Source: Clostridium jeddahitimonense
Lineage (GTDB): Bacteria > Bacillota > Clostridia > Clostridiales > Clostridiaceae
Assembly (NCBI GenBank): GCA_000753455.2
Contig: LM994670.1
Span: forward strand, 1,802,919 to 1,866,918
Direction: 5' to 3'
Length of the DNA stretch: 64,000 nucleotides
A program made the translations under genes and the position numbers. The notes beneath the pieces were generated by a model. It saw nothing but the letters and a program-made list of their open reading frames with translations. It was not told the origin of the DNA and ran no database searches. This document shows positions 52,653 to 61,951 of this stretch, one piece after another (the first letter of the stretch is position 1; each line of letters starts with the position of its first letter).

Positions 52653-53531
52653 ATGAATGGTGTTTTAAATATTTTTAAACCGAAAGGAATGACATCTTTT
52701 GATGTAGTTAGAGAAGTTAAAAAGGTATGTAAAATCAAAAAGGTTGGACATACTGGTACACTTGATCCAGAAGCAACAGGAGTTTTACCTATATGCATTG
52801 GTAAAGCTACTAAGATTATAGATTACATAATGGATTCAGAAAAAATCTATGAAGTCACTTTTAAGCTAGGTATAAGAACAACTACATATGATTTAGAAGG
52901 TGAAGTTCTTGAAGAAAGAGATTGTTCTCTATTGAAAGATGAAGAAATATTAAATGCAATAAACTCTTTTAAAGGAGAGTATTGTCAAGTACCACCAATG
53001 TATTCAGCTTTAAAGCAAAATGGAGTAAGATTATATGAATTAGCTAGAAAAGGAATAGAGGTTGAAAGGCCAGGAAGAAATATTATTATATATAATATTG
53101 AAGATATAAAAATAGACAATCCTTATATATCAATGAAAGTAACTTGTTCTAAAGGGACTTATATAAGAAGCTTATGTTTTGATATCGGAGAAAGACTTGG
53201 CGTATACGCTGCTATGACAGAATTATGTAGATTAAAAACTTCTAGATTTTCAATAGATAATTCAGTTAATATAAATGAACTAAACACTGAAACTTTAACT
53301 CAAAATTTAATTACTATAGAAAATGCTTTAGAGGAATTTGATAGAATAGTTGTGACAAATAAATTTGCTAAACTTTTAATTAATGGAGTTAATGTTTTTG
53401 ATTCAAGATTTACAAAAGATACTGTAATTCAAAATAAATTATATAGAGTATATGATGAAGATAATAATTTGTTAGGAATTGGCTGTAAAAATAATAATGG
53501 ATTTAAGATAGAGAAGTTATTAATTACTTAG
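52653..53531 (+). CDS. truB: tRNA pseudouridine(55) synthase TruB
   Basis: Makes the universal pseudouridine 55 in the T loop of tRNA. The catalytic Asp lies in VGHTGTLDPEATGVLPI near residue 39; YEVTFKLGIRTTTYDLEG, PPMYSALKQNGVRLYELAR and CSKGTYIRSL are also diagnostic. The 292-residue length includes the C-terminal PUA-like region. ATG lies 4 nt after the nrnA stop with only a weak site, so it is probably translated by coupling. Confidence 0.96.
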   Translation: MNGVLNIFKPKGMTSFDVVREVKKVCKIKKVGHTGTLDPEATGVLPICIGKATKIIDYIMDSEKIYEVTFKLGIRTTTYDLEGEVLEERDCSLLKDEEILNAINSFKGEYCQVPPMYSALKQNGVRLYELARKGIEVERPGRNIIIYNIEDIKIDNPYISMKVTCSKGTYIRSLCFDIGERLGVYAAMTELCRLKTSRFSIDNSVNINELNTETLTQNLITIENALEEFDRIVVTNKFAKLLINGVNVFDSRFTKDTVIQNKLYRVYDEDNNLLGIGCKNNNGFKIEKLLIT

Positions 53532-53540
53532 GAGAAGGTA

Positions 53541-54470
53541 ATGTTAGTATTAGATAATGTTAATTTATTAGAACCCAAAAGAAACAATTATGTTGCTTTA
53601 GGTAGCTTCGATGGACTTCATATTGGACATCTATCTTTAATTAATAAAGTTAAAGAGTTAGCTAGGGAGAATGAAGGTAAATCAATGGTATTTACTTTTA
53701 AAAATCATCCTAGAACAGTAATAATGGCTGAAAACAATCTAGATTTACTAATGACTAATAAAGAAAAAATTGATATTTTACTTAAAGAAAATGTTGATAT
53801 TCTAGCATTAAAAACTTTTGACAAAGAAGTAATGAAAATGGATCCTGAGGAGTTTATAAGATGGTTATGCAATGACTATTCTATACGTGGAATTGTTGTT
53901 GGATTTAATTTTAGATTTGGTTATAAAAATCTAGGTGATATTGAACTTTTAAAAAAACTAAAAGAAAAATACAGTTATGAACTTTGTGTAATGGAACCAT
54001 GCATATATGAAGATGATGTAGTTAGCTCTACGCGTATAAGAAAAGAAATAGTAAATGGTGATATATCTATAGCTAATGAAATGTTATCAAGACATTATTC
54101 AATTACTGGTAATGTAGTTCACGGAAAGAAACTAGGAAGACAAATTGGATTTCCGACAGCTAACATTAGTTTAACCACACCAAAGTTAATTCCTAAAGTA
54201 GGCGTTTATTACACTAATATCGAAATAAATGGTAAAATATACAAAGGAATTACATCAATTGGGAATAATCCTACAGTAAATGGGAAAGAATTAACTATAG
54301 AAACCTATATATTAAATTTTAACGAGTATATATATGATGAAGAAATTAAAATATACTTTATAGATAGAATAAGAGATGAAATGAAATTTAATGGACTCGA
54401 TGAATTAGTATGTCAATTAAAAAAAGATAAAAGATATGCTGAAAATAGAGAAATTATAAGACAAAAATAG
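53541..54470 (+). CDS. ribF: Bifunctional riboflavin kinase/FAD synthetase
   Basis: Makes FMN and FAD from riboflavin. The N-terminal adenylyltransferase domain has ALGSFDGLHIGHLSLI near 20 and VSSTRIRKEI near 170; the C-terminal flavokinase domain has GKKLGRQIGFPTANI near 198. The 309-residue length is standard. GGAGAAGG precedes ATG, 10 nt after truB. No clear terminator follows, so some transcripts may read into rpsO. Confidence 0.96.
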   Translation: MLVLDNVNLLEPKRNNYVALGSFDGLHIGHLSLINKVKELARENEGKSMVFTFKNHPRTVIMAENNLDLLMTNKEKIDILLKENVDILALKTFDKEVMKMDPEEFIRWLCNDYSIRGIVVGFNFRFGYKNLGDIELLKKLKEKYSYELCVMEPCIYEDDVVSSTRIRKEIVNGDISIANEMLSRHYSITGNVVHGKKLGRQIGFPTANISLTTPKLIPKVGVYYTNIEINGKIYKGITSIGNNPTVNGKELTIETYILNFNEYIYDEEIKIYFIDRIRDEMKFNGLDELVCQLKKDKRYAENREIIRQK

Positions 54471-54529
54471 ACGTATAAGCGTATTGTAGTTATAAATACA
54501 ACAAAATTGTAGGAAATAATTAATTTATA

Positions 54530-54558
54530 TTTACAAGACATAATTAGTTTGTTATAAT
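54530..54558 (+). promoter_or_regulatory. SigA-type promoter of rpsO
   Basis: TTTACA (54530-54535) and consensus TATAAT (54553-54558) have an ideal 17-nt spacer. Transcription would start near 54565, leaving a leader of about 78 nt. Confidence 0.85.
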
Positions 54559-54571
54559 TCTTTATGGAAAA

Positions 54572-54617
54572 CCTATTTCTAAGATATGAGGGTGATTTCT
54601 CATTTCATGGTCATAGG
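54572..54617 (+). promoter_or_regulatory. Structured rpsO leader, candidate S15 autoregulation element
   Basis: Nested helices are visible: outer CCTAT (54572-54576) / ATAGG (54613-54617) and inner ATGAG (54586-54590) / CTCAT (54599-54603). They lie between the rpsO promoter and its GGAGG site. S15 controls its own mRNA through different leader structures in several bacterial groups, so the role is plausible but inferred. Confidence 0.45.
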
Positions 54618-54642
54618 GGATATATTTACGGAGGTAAGAAAG

Positions 54643-54906
54643 ATGGATAAAATCAGAAAGCAAGAAATAATCAATGAATTCGGAAGACACGAAGGTGATA
54701 CAGGTTCACCAGAAGTTCAAATCGCATTATTAACAGAAAGAATCAATTCTTTAACTAGTCACTTAAAAATGCACAAAAAAGACCACCACTCAAGAAGAGG
54801 TCTTTTAATGATGGTTGGACAAAGAAGAGGATTCTTAAACTACTTAGCTGCTCAAGATATCGAAAGATACAGAGCTATAGTTTCAAAATTAGGCTTAAGA
54901 AGATAA
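54643..54906 (+). CDS. rpsO: 30S ribosomal protein S15
   Basis: Primary 16S rRNA-binding protein of the small subunit platform, 87 residues. The sequence is canonical: [30 protein letters not shown], the helix [18 protein letters not shown] and [16 protein letters not shown] C-terminal helix. ATG 54643 follows GGAGGTAAGAAAG; the earlier in-frame ATG at 54586 falls in the structured leader and is not the start. Confidence 0.97.
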   Translation: MDKIRKQEIINEFGRHEGDTGSPEVQIALLTERINSLTSHLKMHKKDHHSRRGLLMMVGQRRGFLNYLAAQDIERYRAIVSKLGLRR

Positions 54907-54911
54907 TCTTT

Positions 54912-54940
54912 AGAGCGGGTTTTTTCCGCTCTATTATTTT
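54912..54940 (+). terminator. Terminator of rpsO
   Basis: AGAGCGG (54912-54918) pairs with CCGCTCT (54926-54932), loop GTTTTTT, then ATTATTTT. Partial readthrough into pnp is common in this gene pair. Confidence 0.8.
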
Positions 54941-54983
54941 AAAAAATTATATTTGTATGATAGACCTGAAAGGAGGTTATTAA

Positions 54984-57086
54984 ATGATTAATGTGCTTGA
55001 AAAAAATATAGCAGGTAGAAATATGAAAGTTGAGTTTGGTAGAGTAGGAATGCTATCAAATGCAGCTATTTTTATGAGCTATGGAGATACAGTAATATTA
55101 ACAAATGTTAATGCTTCAGAAAAACCAAGAGAAGGTATAGACTTTTTCCCATTAAGTGTTGAATATGAAGAAAGATTATATGCTGTAGGAAAAATTCCAG
55201 GTGGATTTATTAAAAGAGAGGGAAGACCTTCTGAAAATGCAATACTTTTTGGAAGAGCTGTAGATAGACCTCTAAGACCTTTATTCCCAAAAGGATATAG
55301 AAATGACGTTCAAGTAGTTTGTACAGTAGTATCTGTAGAACAAGATAACTTACCAGAAATTCTAGCAATTAATGCTGCATCTATGGCATTATGCGTATCT
55401 AGTATACCTTTCACTACTCCAGTTGCTGCGGTGCAAGTGGGACTAATCGATGGAAACTTTGTTTTAAATCCAACATCAACTGAAAGAGAAGAGAGTATTC
55501 TTCAATTAACTGTTTGTGCTACAAAGGATAGAGTTATGATGATTGAAGCAGGTGGAGATGAAATACCTGAAGATACCATGATAAAAGCTATCGAATATGG
55601 ATTTGATAAGTGTCAAGATATTATTCAATTCCAAGAAGAAGCTATGAGCAAATTCGGTAAAGAAAAGGATGAACCTGTACTTTACAAGCCAAATAGTGAT
55701 TTAAAGGCTGATATCGAAGCTTTTGCTGGTGATATGATTAAAGAAGCTATGTGGATTACTGATAAAGATGAGAGAAATGCTGCAATGGATTTAGTAAACG
55801 ATAAGATTGCTGAAGAATTTGCTGAAAAATATGCAGACACTTTTGGTGATTCTAAAGAAATAATATATGATATGCAAAAAGCAGTAGTTAGAGATATGCT
55901 TTTAAATCATGGAAGAAGACCAGATGGAAGAGCTTTTGATCAAATAAGAAAGATTTCATGTGAAGTTGATCTATTACCAAGAACTCATGGGACTGGATTA
56001 TTTACAAGAGGATTAACTCAAGTAATGACAGTTGCTACTTTAGGTGCAGTTGGAGATATTCAAATAATAGATGGTATAGGTGAAACAGAATCTAAGAGAT
56101 ATATGCATCACTATAACTTCCCAGCTTATTCAGTAGGTGAAGTAAGACCACTAAGAGGACCTGGTAGAAGAGAAATAGGTCATGGTGCTTTAGCAGAAAG
56201 AGCATTAGAGCCATTAATACCATCAGAAGAAGAATTCCCATACACTATTAGATTAGTATCTGAAGTGTTAAGTTCTAATGGTTCAACATCTCAAGGTGCT
56301 GTTTGTGGGTCAACTTTAGCACTTCTAGCAGCTGGAGTACCTCTTAAGAGACCGGCAGCTGGAATAGCTATGGGCCTTATTACATCTGAAGATTTATCAG
56401 AAGAAGAAGTATTAACTGATATTCAAGGGATAGAAGATTTCTTTGGGGATATGGACTTTAAGGTTGCTGGTACAACTGAAGGTATAACTTCAATTCAAGT
56501 TGATACTAAGATTGCTGGTTTAAGCTTTAAGGTAATAAAAGATGCTATAACAGGGGCAAGAAAAGCAAGATTGTTTATTTTAGATAAAATAAATGAATGT
56601 TTACCAGAAGCAAGAAAAGAAGTTTCTAGATTTGCTCCTAAGACATCAACAATTACAATTGATCCTGAAAAGATTAGAGATGTCATCGGTGCCGGTGGAA
56701 AAGTAATTAATAAGATAATTGCAGATACTGGGGTTAAGATTGACATAAAAGAAGATGGAACAGTATTTGTATCTTCTCCTGATCATGATGGTGTTAATGC
56801 TGCTATTAAAATTATAGAAGGATTAACAAAAGAAGTGCAACCAGGTGAAGTTTATTTAGGAAAGGTAACTAAAATAGCCACATTCGGTGCGTTTATTGAA
56901 ATATTACCAAATAAAGAAGGACTTTGTCACATTTCAAAATTAGATAAGGCTAGAGTAAACAAGGTTGAAGATATCGTTTCTGTAGGAGACGAAATTTTAG
57001 TTAAGGTAACTGAAATAGACCAACAAGGTAGAATAAATCTATCAAGAAAAGATGCTTTACCTGATGATGAAGAAAAAAGCGAATAA
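54984..57086 (+). CDS. pnp: Polyribonucleotide nucleotidyltransferase (PNPase)
   Basis: Phosphorolytic 3'-5' exoribonuclease central to mRNA decay. The 700-residue protein has two RNase PH domains (1-210 and about 300-540; GRRPDGR near 313, [16 protein letters not shown]), a linker helical domain, KH ([14 protein letters not shown] near 570) and S1 ([20 protein letters not shown] near 625) domains. AAAGGAGG precedes ATG. The rpsO-pnp order is widely conserved. Confidence 0.97.
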   Translation: MINVLEKNIAGRNMKVEFGRVGMLSNAAIFMSYGDTVILTNVNASEKPREGIDFFPLSVEYEERLYAVGKIPGGFIKREGRPSENAILFGRAVDRPLRPLFPKGYRNDVQVVCTVVSVEQDNLPEILAINAASMALCVSSIPFTTPVAAVQVGLIDGNFVLNPTSTEREESILQLTVCATKDRVMMIEAGGDEIPEDTMIKAIEYGFDKCQDIIQFQEEAMSKFGKEKDEPVLYKPNSDLKADIEAFAGDMIKEAMWITDKDERNAAMDLVNDKIAEEFAEKYADTFGDSKEIIYDMQKAVVRDMLLNHGRRPDGRAFDQIRKISCEVDLLPRTHGTGLFTRGLTQVMTVATLGAVGDIQIIDGIGETESKRYMHHYNFPAYSVGEVRPLRGPGRREIGHGALAERALEPLIPSEEEFPYTIRLVSEVLSSNGSTSQGAVCGSTLALLAAGVPLKRPAAGIAMGLITSEDLSEEEVLTDIQGIEDFFGDMDFKVAGTTEGITSIQVDTKIAGLSFKVIKDAITGARKARLFILDKINECLPEARKEVSRFAPKTSTITIDPEKIRDVIGAGGKVINKIIADTGVKIDIKEDGTVFVSSPDHDGVNAAIKIIEGLTKEVQPGEVYLGKVTKIATFGAFIEILPNKEGLCHISKLDKARVNKVEDIVSVGDEILVKVTEIDQQGRINLSRKDALPDDEEKSE

Positions 57087-57096
57087 AATACTAATG

Positions 57097-57127
57097 AAAG
57101 AGAATTATTAAATTCTCTTTTTTTAAT
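57097..57127 (+). terminator. Terminator of pnp
   Basis: A perfect 10-bp stem AAAGAGAATT (57097-57106) / AATTCTCTTT (57111-57120) with loop ATTA, followed by a T run. Confidence 0.88.
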
Positions 57128-57193
57128 ATAAAGAATAATTATAGCAGTAATAAAATAAACTAAAAGCAAAGTAACAAAGTTAGGGAGGAAATT

Positions 57194-58450
57194 ATGTTTA
57201 ATTTATATACATTAGATAATGGTTTAAGAGTAGTAACTGAATATATTGAACATGTTAATTCAATAAGTGTTGGCGTAATGGTTCAAAACGGTTCAAGAAA
57301 TGAGACGAAAGATGAAAATGGAATATCTCATTTTATTGAGCATATGTTCTTTAAAGGAACTGAGAAAAGAACAGCTAAGAATATAGTTCAAGAAATAGAA
57401 AATATAGGTGGACAAATAAATGCATTTACTAGCAAAGAAACTACTTGCTATTATTTGAAATCATTAAATACTCAAATGGATCTATGTTTAGACGTTTTAT
57501 CAGATATGATGTTAAACTCGAAATTTGATGAGGAAGAAATAGAAAAAGAAAAAGGTGTAGTAATTGAAGAAATAAATATGAGTGAAGATAATCCAGAAGA
57601 CGTATTGGATGATATTCATTCTAAAGCTATTTTTGGTGGTAATTCTTTAGCTTATCCTATATTAGGAACAATAGATGGAATCAAATCTTTTAATAGAGAA
57701 AAGATAAAGCAATATATAGATAGACATTATACTCCTTACAATTCTGTAATAAGTATTTGTGGCAAATTTGATAGTGATGAATTAAAAAAGAAAATTGAGT
57801 TTTATTTTGGTGCTTGGAATACAAGTGATAAATATCAACCTCAATATACAATACCTTCCCTTCACAGTGAAAGTGCATACACAGAAAAACAAATAGAGCA
57901 ACTTCATATTAATCTTGGATTACAAGGATTACCTTATGCAGATGATAAAGCCTATTCGTTATTATTATTAAATAATGTTTTTGGAGGAGGAGCATCATCT
58001 ATACTTTTTCAAAAGGTAAGGGAAGAGTTAGGGTTATGCTATACAGTATATTCATATCCTCAAACATATTTAGGAATAGGAACACTAAATATATATACAG
58101 GATTAAGTAAACAATTTGCTGATAATGCATTAGAAGTAATAGATAAAGAACTTAGAGAATTTAGTCATAAGGGAATTTGTGAGGAAACACTTAAAATAAA
58201 TAAGGAGAAAATAAAAGCTTCTTATATTTTAGGATTAGAAAGTACCTCTTCAAGAATGTTTGCAAATGCTAAATCAGTTCTATTACAAAATAAAATAAAA
58301 ACTCAAGAAGATGTTATAAATAGAATTAACAAAATTAGTAATGAGGACATAGACTGTGTATTGGAGAGATGCTTTAAACCAGGAATTATTAGCTCCGCAT
58401 ATGTAGGTCAAAGTATAGATATTAATAAATTAAATTCAATAATAAAATAA
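57194..58450 (+). CDS. M16 family zinc peptidase (MlpA/processing peptidase-like)
   Basis: A 418-residue pitrilysin-type metallopeptidase. The inverted zinc motif HxxEH is His46-Phe-Ile-Glu49-His50 (HFIEHMFFKGT), with the distal Glu in EEIEKEKGVVIEEI near 122. The C-terminal half has the R/Y-type pattern FGGGASSILFQKVREELGLCYTVYSY. In B. subtilis the homologue (mlpA/ymxG) lies next to ymxH and the dapG region, and the same neighbours follow here. AGGGAGG precedes ATG. Substrate unknown. Confidence 0.94.
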   Translation: MFNLYTLDNGLRVVTEYIEHVNSISVGVMVQNGSRNETKDENGISHFIEHMFFKGTEKRTAKNIVQEIENIGGQINAFTSKETTCYYLKSLNTQMDLCLDVLSDMMLNSKFDEEEIEKEKGVVIEEINMSEDNPEDVLDDIHSKAIFGGNSLAYPILGTIDGIKSFNREKIKQYIDRHYTPYNSVISICGKFDSDELKKKIEFYFGAWNTSDKYQPQYTIPSLHSESAYTEKQIEQLHINLGLQGLPYADDKAYSLLLLNNVFGGGASSILFQKVREELGLCYTVYSYPQTYLGIGTLNIYTGLSKQFADNALEVIDKELREFSHKGICEETLKINKEKIKASYILGLESTSSRMFANAKSVLLQNKIKTQEDVINRINKISNEDIDCVLERCFKPGIISSAYVGQSIDINKLNSIIK

Positions 58451-58542
58451 TATTAATTTAATATAACAATAATAGTATTATGAAGTGTAATAAACTACCT
58501 CCTGAATGCATAAAATTATGTATAGGTAAGGGGGTAGTTATT

Positions 58543-58848
58543 ATGAAAGATTATGAATACTATGAAAAAAAACCTGATAATGGTTTAAAAATGCTTAGTG
58601 AATTAGAGCGATTTGAAATATTTAATTTAGAATCTGCTGAAAAATATGATAATGCTCAAAATATAGATTTTATTATAGATGAAAATGGCTATATGAAATA
58701 TATGATTGTAGGAGTAAGTGGTAGTAAATTTAGTTTTTTATCTAGTCGCGAATATGTAGAAATTCCATGGGAATGTGTTACTAAAGTTGGAGCTAATGTA
58801 ATAGTAATCTCTGCAGATGAAACAAAGATTAAGCGTGCGAGAGCATAG
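58543..58848 (+). CDS. ymxH: YlmC/YmxH family sporulation protein (PRC-barrel)
   Basis: A 101-residue PRC-barrel protein. The family core appears as MLSELERFEIFNLESAE, then IDFIIDENGYMKYMIV and EIPWECVTKVGANVIVI. It has about 15 additional N-terminal residues compared with typical YmxH. ATG 58543 has GGTAAGGGGG upstream; a longer frame from 58480 lacks a good site. Homologues are linked to sporulation; the exact role is unknown. Sits between an M16 peptidase gene and an aspartate kinase gene, as in Bacillus. Confidence 0.88.
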   Translation: MKDYEYYEKKPDNGLKMLSELERFEIFNLESAEKYDNAQNIDFIIDENGYMKYMIVGVSGSKFSFLSSREYVEIPWECVTKVGANVIVISADETKIKRARA

Positions 58849-58889
58849 AAATAGTTTAGCACTGCTTAAATTTTAAGGGGGAACAGTCC

Positions 58890-60086
58890 TTGGAAATTAT
58901 AGTGCAAAAATTTGGAGGAACATCTGTATCTACAGAGGTAAGAAGAAACCAATTAGCTGCTAAAGTTAAAACTGCTATAGATGAAGGTATGAAACCTGTT
59001 GTGGTTGTATCTGCTATGGGGAGAAAGGGAGATCCATATGCAACAGATACATTATTATCAATTGTAGGAGATAAGTTCTTAAGTGATAATAAAAATGCTC
59101 AAGATTTGTTGATGTGTTGTGGCGAAATAATTAGTTCAGTTGTAGTTTGTAATACACTTTATAATTATGGAATTAAAGCTGTACCATTAACAGGTGGACA
59201 AGCAGGAATATTAACAGATGATAATTTCACTAATGCAAATTTTATAAACACAGATCCAGGTAAAATTTTAGAGGTGCTAAATGAAGGAAAAGTTCCAGTT
59301 GTTACAGGATTTCAAGGTATTACTAAAGATGGGCTTTTTACCACATTAGGACGTGGGGGAAGTGATACTTCAGCTTGCATTTTAGGAGTAGCATTAAAGG
59401 CTAAAGAAATTGAAATATATACTGATGTTGATGGAATTATGACAGCCGATCCAAGATTAGTTGATGATGTATCTTTAATAGATGAAGTAAGTTATAATGA
59501 GGTTTATCAACTAGCAGATCAAGGAGCTAAAGTAATTCACCCTAAGGCTGTAGATTTAGCTAAGAAAGCAAATATACCTATAGTAATAAGGAACACAATG
59601 TCAGATAGTAAAGGGACTTTAATAATTAAAGAAGTATCAGATGAAAATAGACGTTTTATAACTGGAATAACTCACTTAGATAATAGAATTCAAGTTAGAG
59701 TAAGATTGTCAGAGAATCCAAATCATGCAGCCTATAGAAGTTTGTTAGATAATATTGCCAAAAATAATATAAGTTTAGATTTGATAAACATTTTTCCTGC
59801 ACATCAAATTTTCACAATAAACGCTGATGAAAAAGAAAAGTTAAATCAAGTATTAACTAAAGCTAATATTAATTTTACAACTGTAGAAGAGTGTAGTACT
59901 ATTGCTATAGTTGGTAGTGGAATGACAGGAGTTCCTGGGATAATGGCTAAAATTATTAACACTTTAACAGAAAATAATATTGAAGTACTACAAACTACTG
60001 ATTCCAATATTACTATTTGGTGTTTAATTCATACAAGTAAACTTTCACAGGCTATGAAATTATTGCATGAAAGATTTGGTTTATAA
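58890..60086 (+). CDS. dapG: Aspartate kinase (DapG/LysC type)
   Basis: Phosphorylates aspartate, the first step towards lysine, diaminopimelate, methionine and threonine. The 398-residue monofunctional enzyme has the kinase domain (VQKFGGTSVS near 4-13, GRGGSDTSA near 152, IYTDVDGIMTADPR) and two C-terminal ACT domains (about 265-398) for feedback control. The start is TTG 58890, 8 nt after AAGGGGG. Position after ymxH matches DapG in Bacillus, although the dipicolinate synthase genes found there are absent here. Strong terminator downstream. Confidence 0.93.
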   Translation: MEIIVQKFGGTSVSTEVRRNQLAAKVKTAIDEGMKPVVVVSAMGRKGDPYATDTLLSIVGDKFLSDNKNAQDLLMCCGEIISSVVVCNTLYNYGIKAVPLTGGQAGILTDDNFTNANFINTDPGKILEVLNEGKVPVVTGFQGITKDGLFTTLGRGGSDTSACILGVALKAKEIEIYTDVDGIMTADPRLVDDVSLIDEVSYNEVYQLADQGAKVIHPKAVDLAKKANIPIVIRNTMSDSKGTLIIKEVSDENRRFITGITHLDNRIQVRVRLSENPNHAAYRSLLDNIAKNNISLDLINIFPAHQIFTINADEKEKLNQVLTKANINFTTVEECSTIAIVGSGMTGVPGIMAKIINTLTENNIEVLQTTDSNITIWCLIHTSKLSQAMKLLHERFGL

Positions 60087-60096
60087 TATAGGTTGT

Positions 60097-60133
60097 TAAT
60101 AAAAGATTCATTATTTTAATGAATCTTTTATTA
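60097..60133 (+). terminator. Terminator of the aspartate kinase gene
   Basis: A 16-bp perfect stem (60097-60112 with 60118-60133) with loop ATTTT; the descending arm contains CTTTTATTA. There is no separate long T run beyond it. Confidence 0.75.
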
Positions 60134-60150
60134 ATATTAGAAAAAGATAT

Positions 60151-60178
60151 TTGAAATGGTATAGATTTGATTTATAAT
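60151..60178 (+). promoter_or_regulatory. Promoter of the lipoprotein gene
   Basis: TTGAAA (60151-60156), a 16-nt spacer and consensus TATAAT (60173-60178), 42 nt before ATG. Confidence 0.8.
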
Positions 60179-60219
60179 GTATAAGTATAACAAAACATAT
60201 GTTACAAAGGAGAATGAAA

Positions 60220-61017
60220 ATGTTTAAAAGTAAAGGATTTTTAAAAATACTATTAGTAGCTGGTATAGCTAGTTCAGTTTTAGTAGGATGTGTTGCTAAG
60301 ACAGAAGTAGAACCACTTAGATTAGGAACTCCAGAAGAGCTTGTAGATACATTTATTAAAGATAATCAAGAAGATAATGTTAGTGAATTAGCAAAATTAT
60401 ATGCAGATGTATATGTAGATTCAACAGGGTATGATTTAGCTACTATTGAAAAAATATTAGAGAAATCAAGAAAAGAGTCTAAAATAATTAGTTCAGAGCT
60501 TGTTAGTATGGAAGATTACAGTGATACAATAAAGAGAGCCACTATAAAAATAACATCAAAGGCTAATGATGAAGAGACTACAAACAATTATGATTATGCC
60601 CTAATAAAAGAAGAAGAAGGATGGGCTATTTCACCAGATGGAATAATTGCTTGTGAAAATTATGATATTCCAATGTATAATAAAGGTGAACTAACTTTGA
60701 ATTTAGCGAAGAACATAAAGCTATTTGAAGGTGGAATACTAAGAGTTAAAGTTTACAATGACTCAAAAAATCAATTTATGTTTGGATCAGAAAATAATAA
60801 ATGCGAGATTATTGTAGAAACATCAACTGGAAAATATGTAACAACTATGGATGAACCAACTAAGTTAGACAAAAAAGTAAATAGTTATTTCTTAGCTAGA
60901 ATTACTGAATTAGATGGTGAAATTAATAAGGTTACTGTTACCAATGTATATGATTTAGATAAAGATGGGAATGTAATAGAAGATAGTAAGAAGGATGTTG
61001 TTGCATACCAAAAGTAA
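60220..61017 (+). CDS. Putative lipoprotein, DUF5105-like
   Basis: A 265-residue secreted lipoprotein. The signal peptide KGFLKILLVAGIASSVLVGC has lipobox VLVGC ending at Cys 24. The first half (about 38-140) looks like an NTF2-like alpha+beta domain; the second half (160-265) is beta-rich and resembles the DUF5105/DUF4352-type immunoglobulin-like domains of Firmicute lipoproteins. ATG 60220 has AAGGAG 7 nt upstream; ATG 60214 is too close to that site. Function unknown; it acts at the outer face of the membrane. Confidence 0.8.
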   Translation: MFKSKGFLKILLVAGIASSVLVGCVAKTEVEPLRLGTPEELVDTFIKDNQEDNVSELAKLYADVYVDSTGYDLATIEKILEKSRKESKIISSELVSMEDYSDTIKRATIKITSKANDEETTNNYDYALIKEEEGWAISPDGIIACENYDIPMYNKGELTLNLAKNIKLFEGGILRVKVYNDSKNQFMFGSENNKCEIIVETSTGKYVTTMDEPTKLDKKVNSYFLARITELDGEINKVTVTNVYDLDKDGNVIEDSKKDVVAYQK

Positions 61018-61025
61018 TTTGAAAG

Positions 61026-61054
61026 ACCTCCTAGTTATTAGGAGGTATTTTTTT
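61026..61054. terminator. Terminator shared with the end of a convergent gene
   Basis: ACCTCCTA (61026-61033) pairs with TAGGAGGT (61039-61046), loop GTTAT, then ATTTTTTT on the plus strand. The minus-strand gene ends at 61031, so its last residues (IPPNN) are encoded in the hairpin. Confidence 0.85.
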
Positions 61055-61927
61055 GTACATTTTATTGCAGATTTGGTAAAACTCATTGGTCATCCCTAAA
61101 GTAATTATATTATTCAATATTTCTCTATGCTTTAAAAGAGTAATTGAGTCTAAAATTTCTTTGCAATGTGATATACAACTTAAAATTAGAAAGTCCATTT
61201 CATTTATTATCTCGTTAATAATATCTTTATAGTTTTCTCTATCTAATTTATGAGTAACTATAAGAGGATTAAATTGATTAGATAAAATGTCCTCTTCTAA
61301 GTCGTCAAAAGCATCCATGAGATAAATATATTTACCAATACAATATCCTAAGTTATATAACTTATCCCTTAAGGTATTAGAATCTTCAAAAAGGTTATGA
61401 GGATAATCTTTAAGAATAGAAGCCATTATATTACTAAAAGGATGACAAATTTGGTCTAAAGAATTAAAGTTTTTCTCTTTTTCCATGTTAGACAAATTAG
61501 CTAAATTTAATTTTATAATAGAATTAATATTATAATGATTTAAAGCTGCTTTTTTACTATATGGACCAAGAAAAATATTAAAAACTTTACTTTTATTATT
61601 ATCATCATCATTAATATTATCTTTTAGTTTATAATCAAAAAAGGTAATACTTAAATTTGCTGCATATTTTAATGCATTTGTATCTTTAATCACTTGAATA
61701 TCATAAGTAGGATGCTTAATACATCTTTTATTTTCAATTATTATTGATTCATTACTCAAACCTTCTAAGATAAATCCAATAAAGGTCATATCATAGTTTA
61801 AAGTTAATCTTGGTATATTCCCAAAGTTGTTTTTTATTGAATAACATAACCCATGATAATAACTACGGAAGTATTCAAATTCTTTTACCTTTAGCTCACT
61901 TTTTAAAGGTGTAATATATCCAAACAT
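61031..61927 (-). CDS. DUF5685 family protein
   Basis: A 298-residue helical protein. The start MFGYITPLKSELKVKEFEYF and the segments YYHGLCYSIKNNFGNIPRLTL, YDMTFIGF and YLMDAFDDLEEDI (Asp205, Asp208, Asp209) match DUF5685, whose helical pattern recalls squalene/phytoene synthase folds. Typical members have more Cys in the first segment; here Cys28, Cys69 and Cys161 are seen. Function unknown. The gene follows the J-like/TPR gene on the minus strand after 24 nt, so the two are probably cotranscribed. An AAGGAGC site precedes ATG. Confidence 0.82.
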   Translation of the reverse strand: MFGYITPLKSELKVKEFEYFRSYYHGLCYSIKNNFGNIPRLTLNYDMTFIGFILEGLSNESIIIENKRCIKHPTYDIQVIKDTNALKYAANLSITFFDYKLKDNINDDDNNKSKVFNIFLGPYSKKAALNHYNINSIIKLNLANLSNMEKEKNFNSLDQICHPFSNIMASILKDYPHNLFEDSNTLRDKLYNLGYCIGKYIYLMDAFDDLEEDILSNQFNPLIVTHKLDRENYKDIINEIINEMDFLILSCISHCKEILDSITLLKHREILNNIITLGMTNEFYQICNKMYKKIPPNN

Positions 61928-61951
61928 TAAGATGCTCCTTTGAGTTATAAA

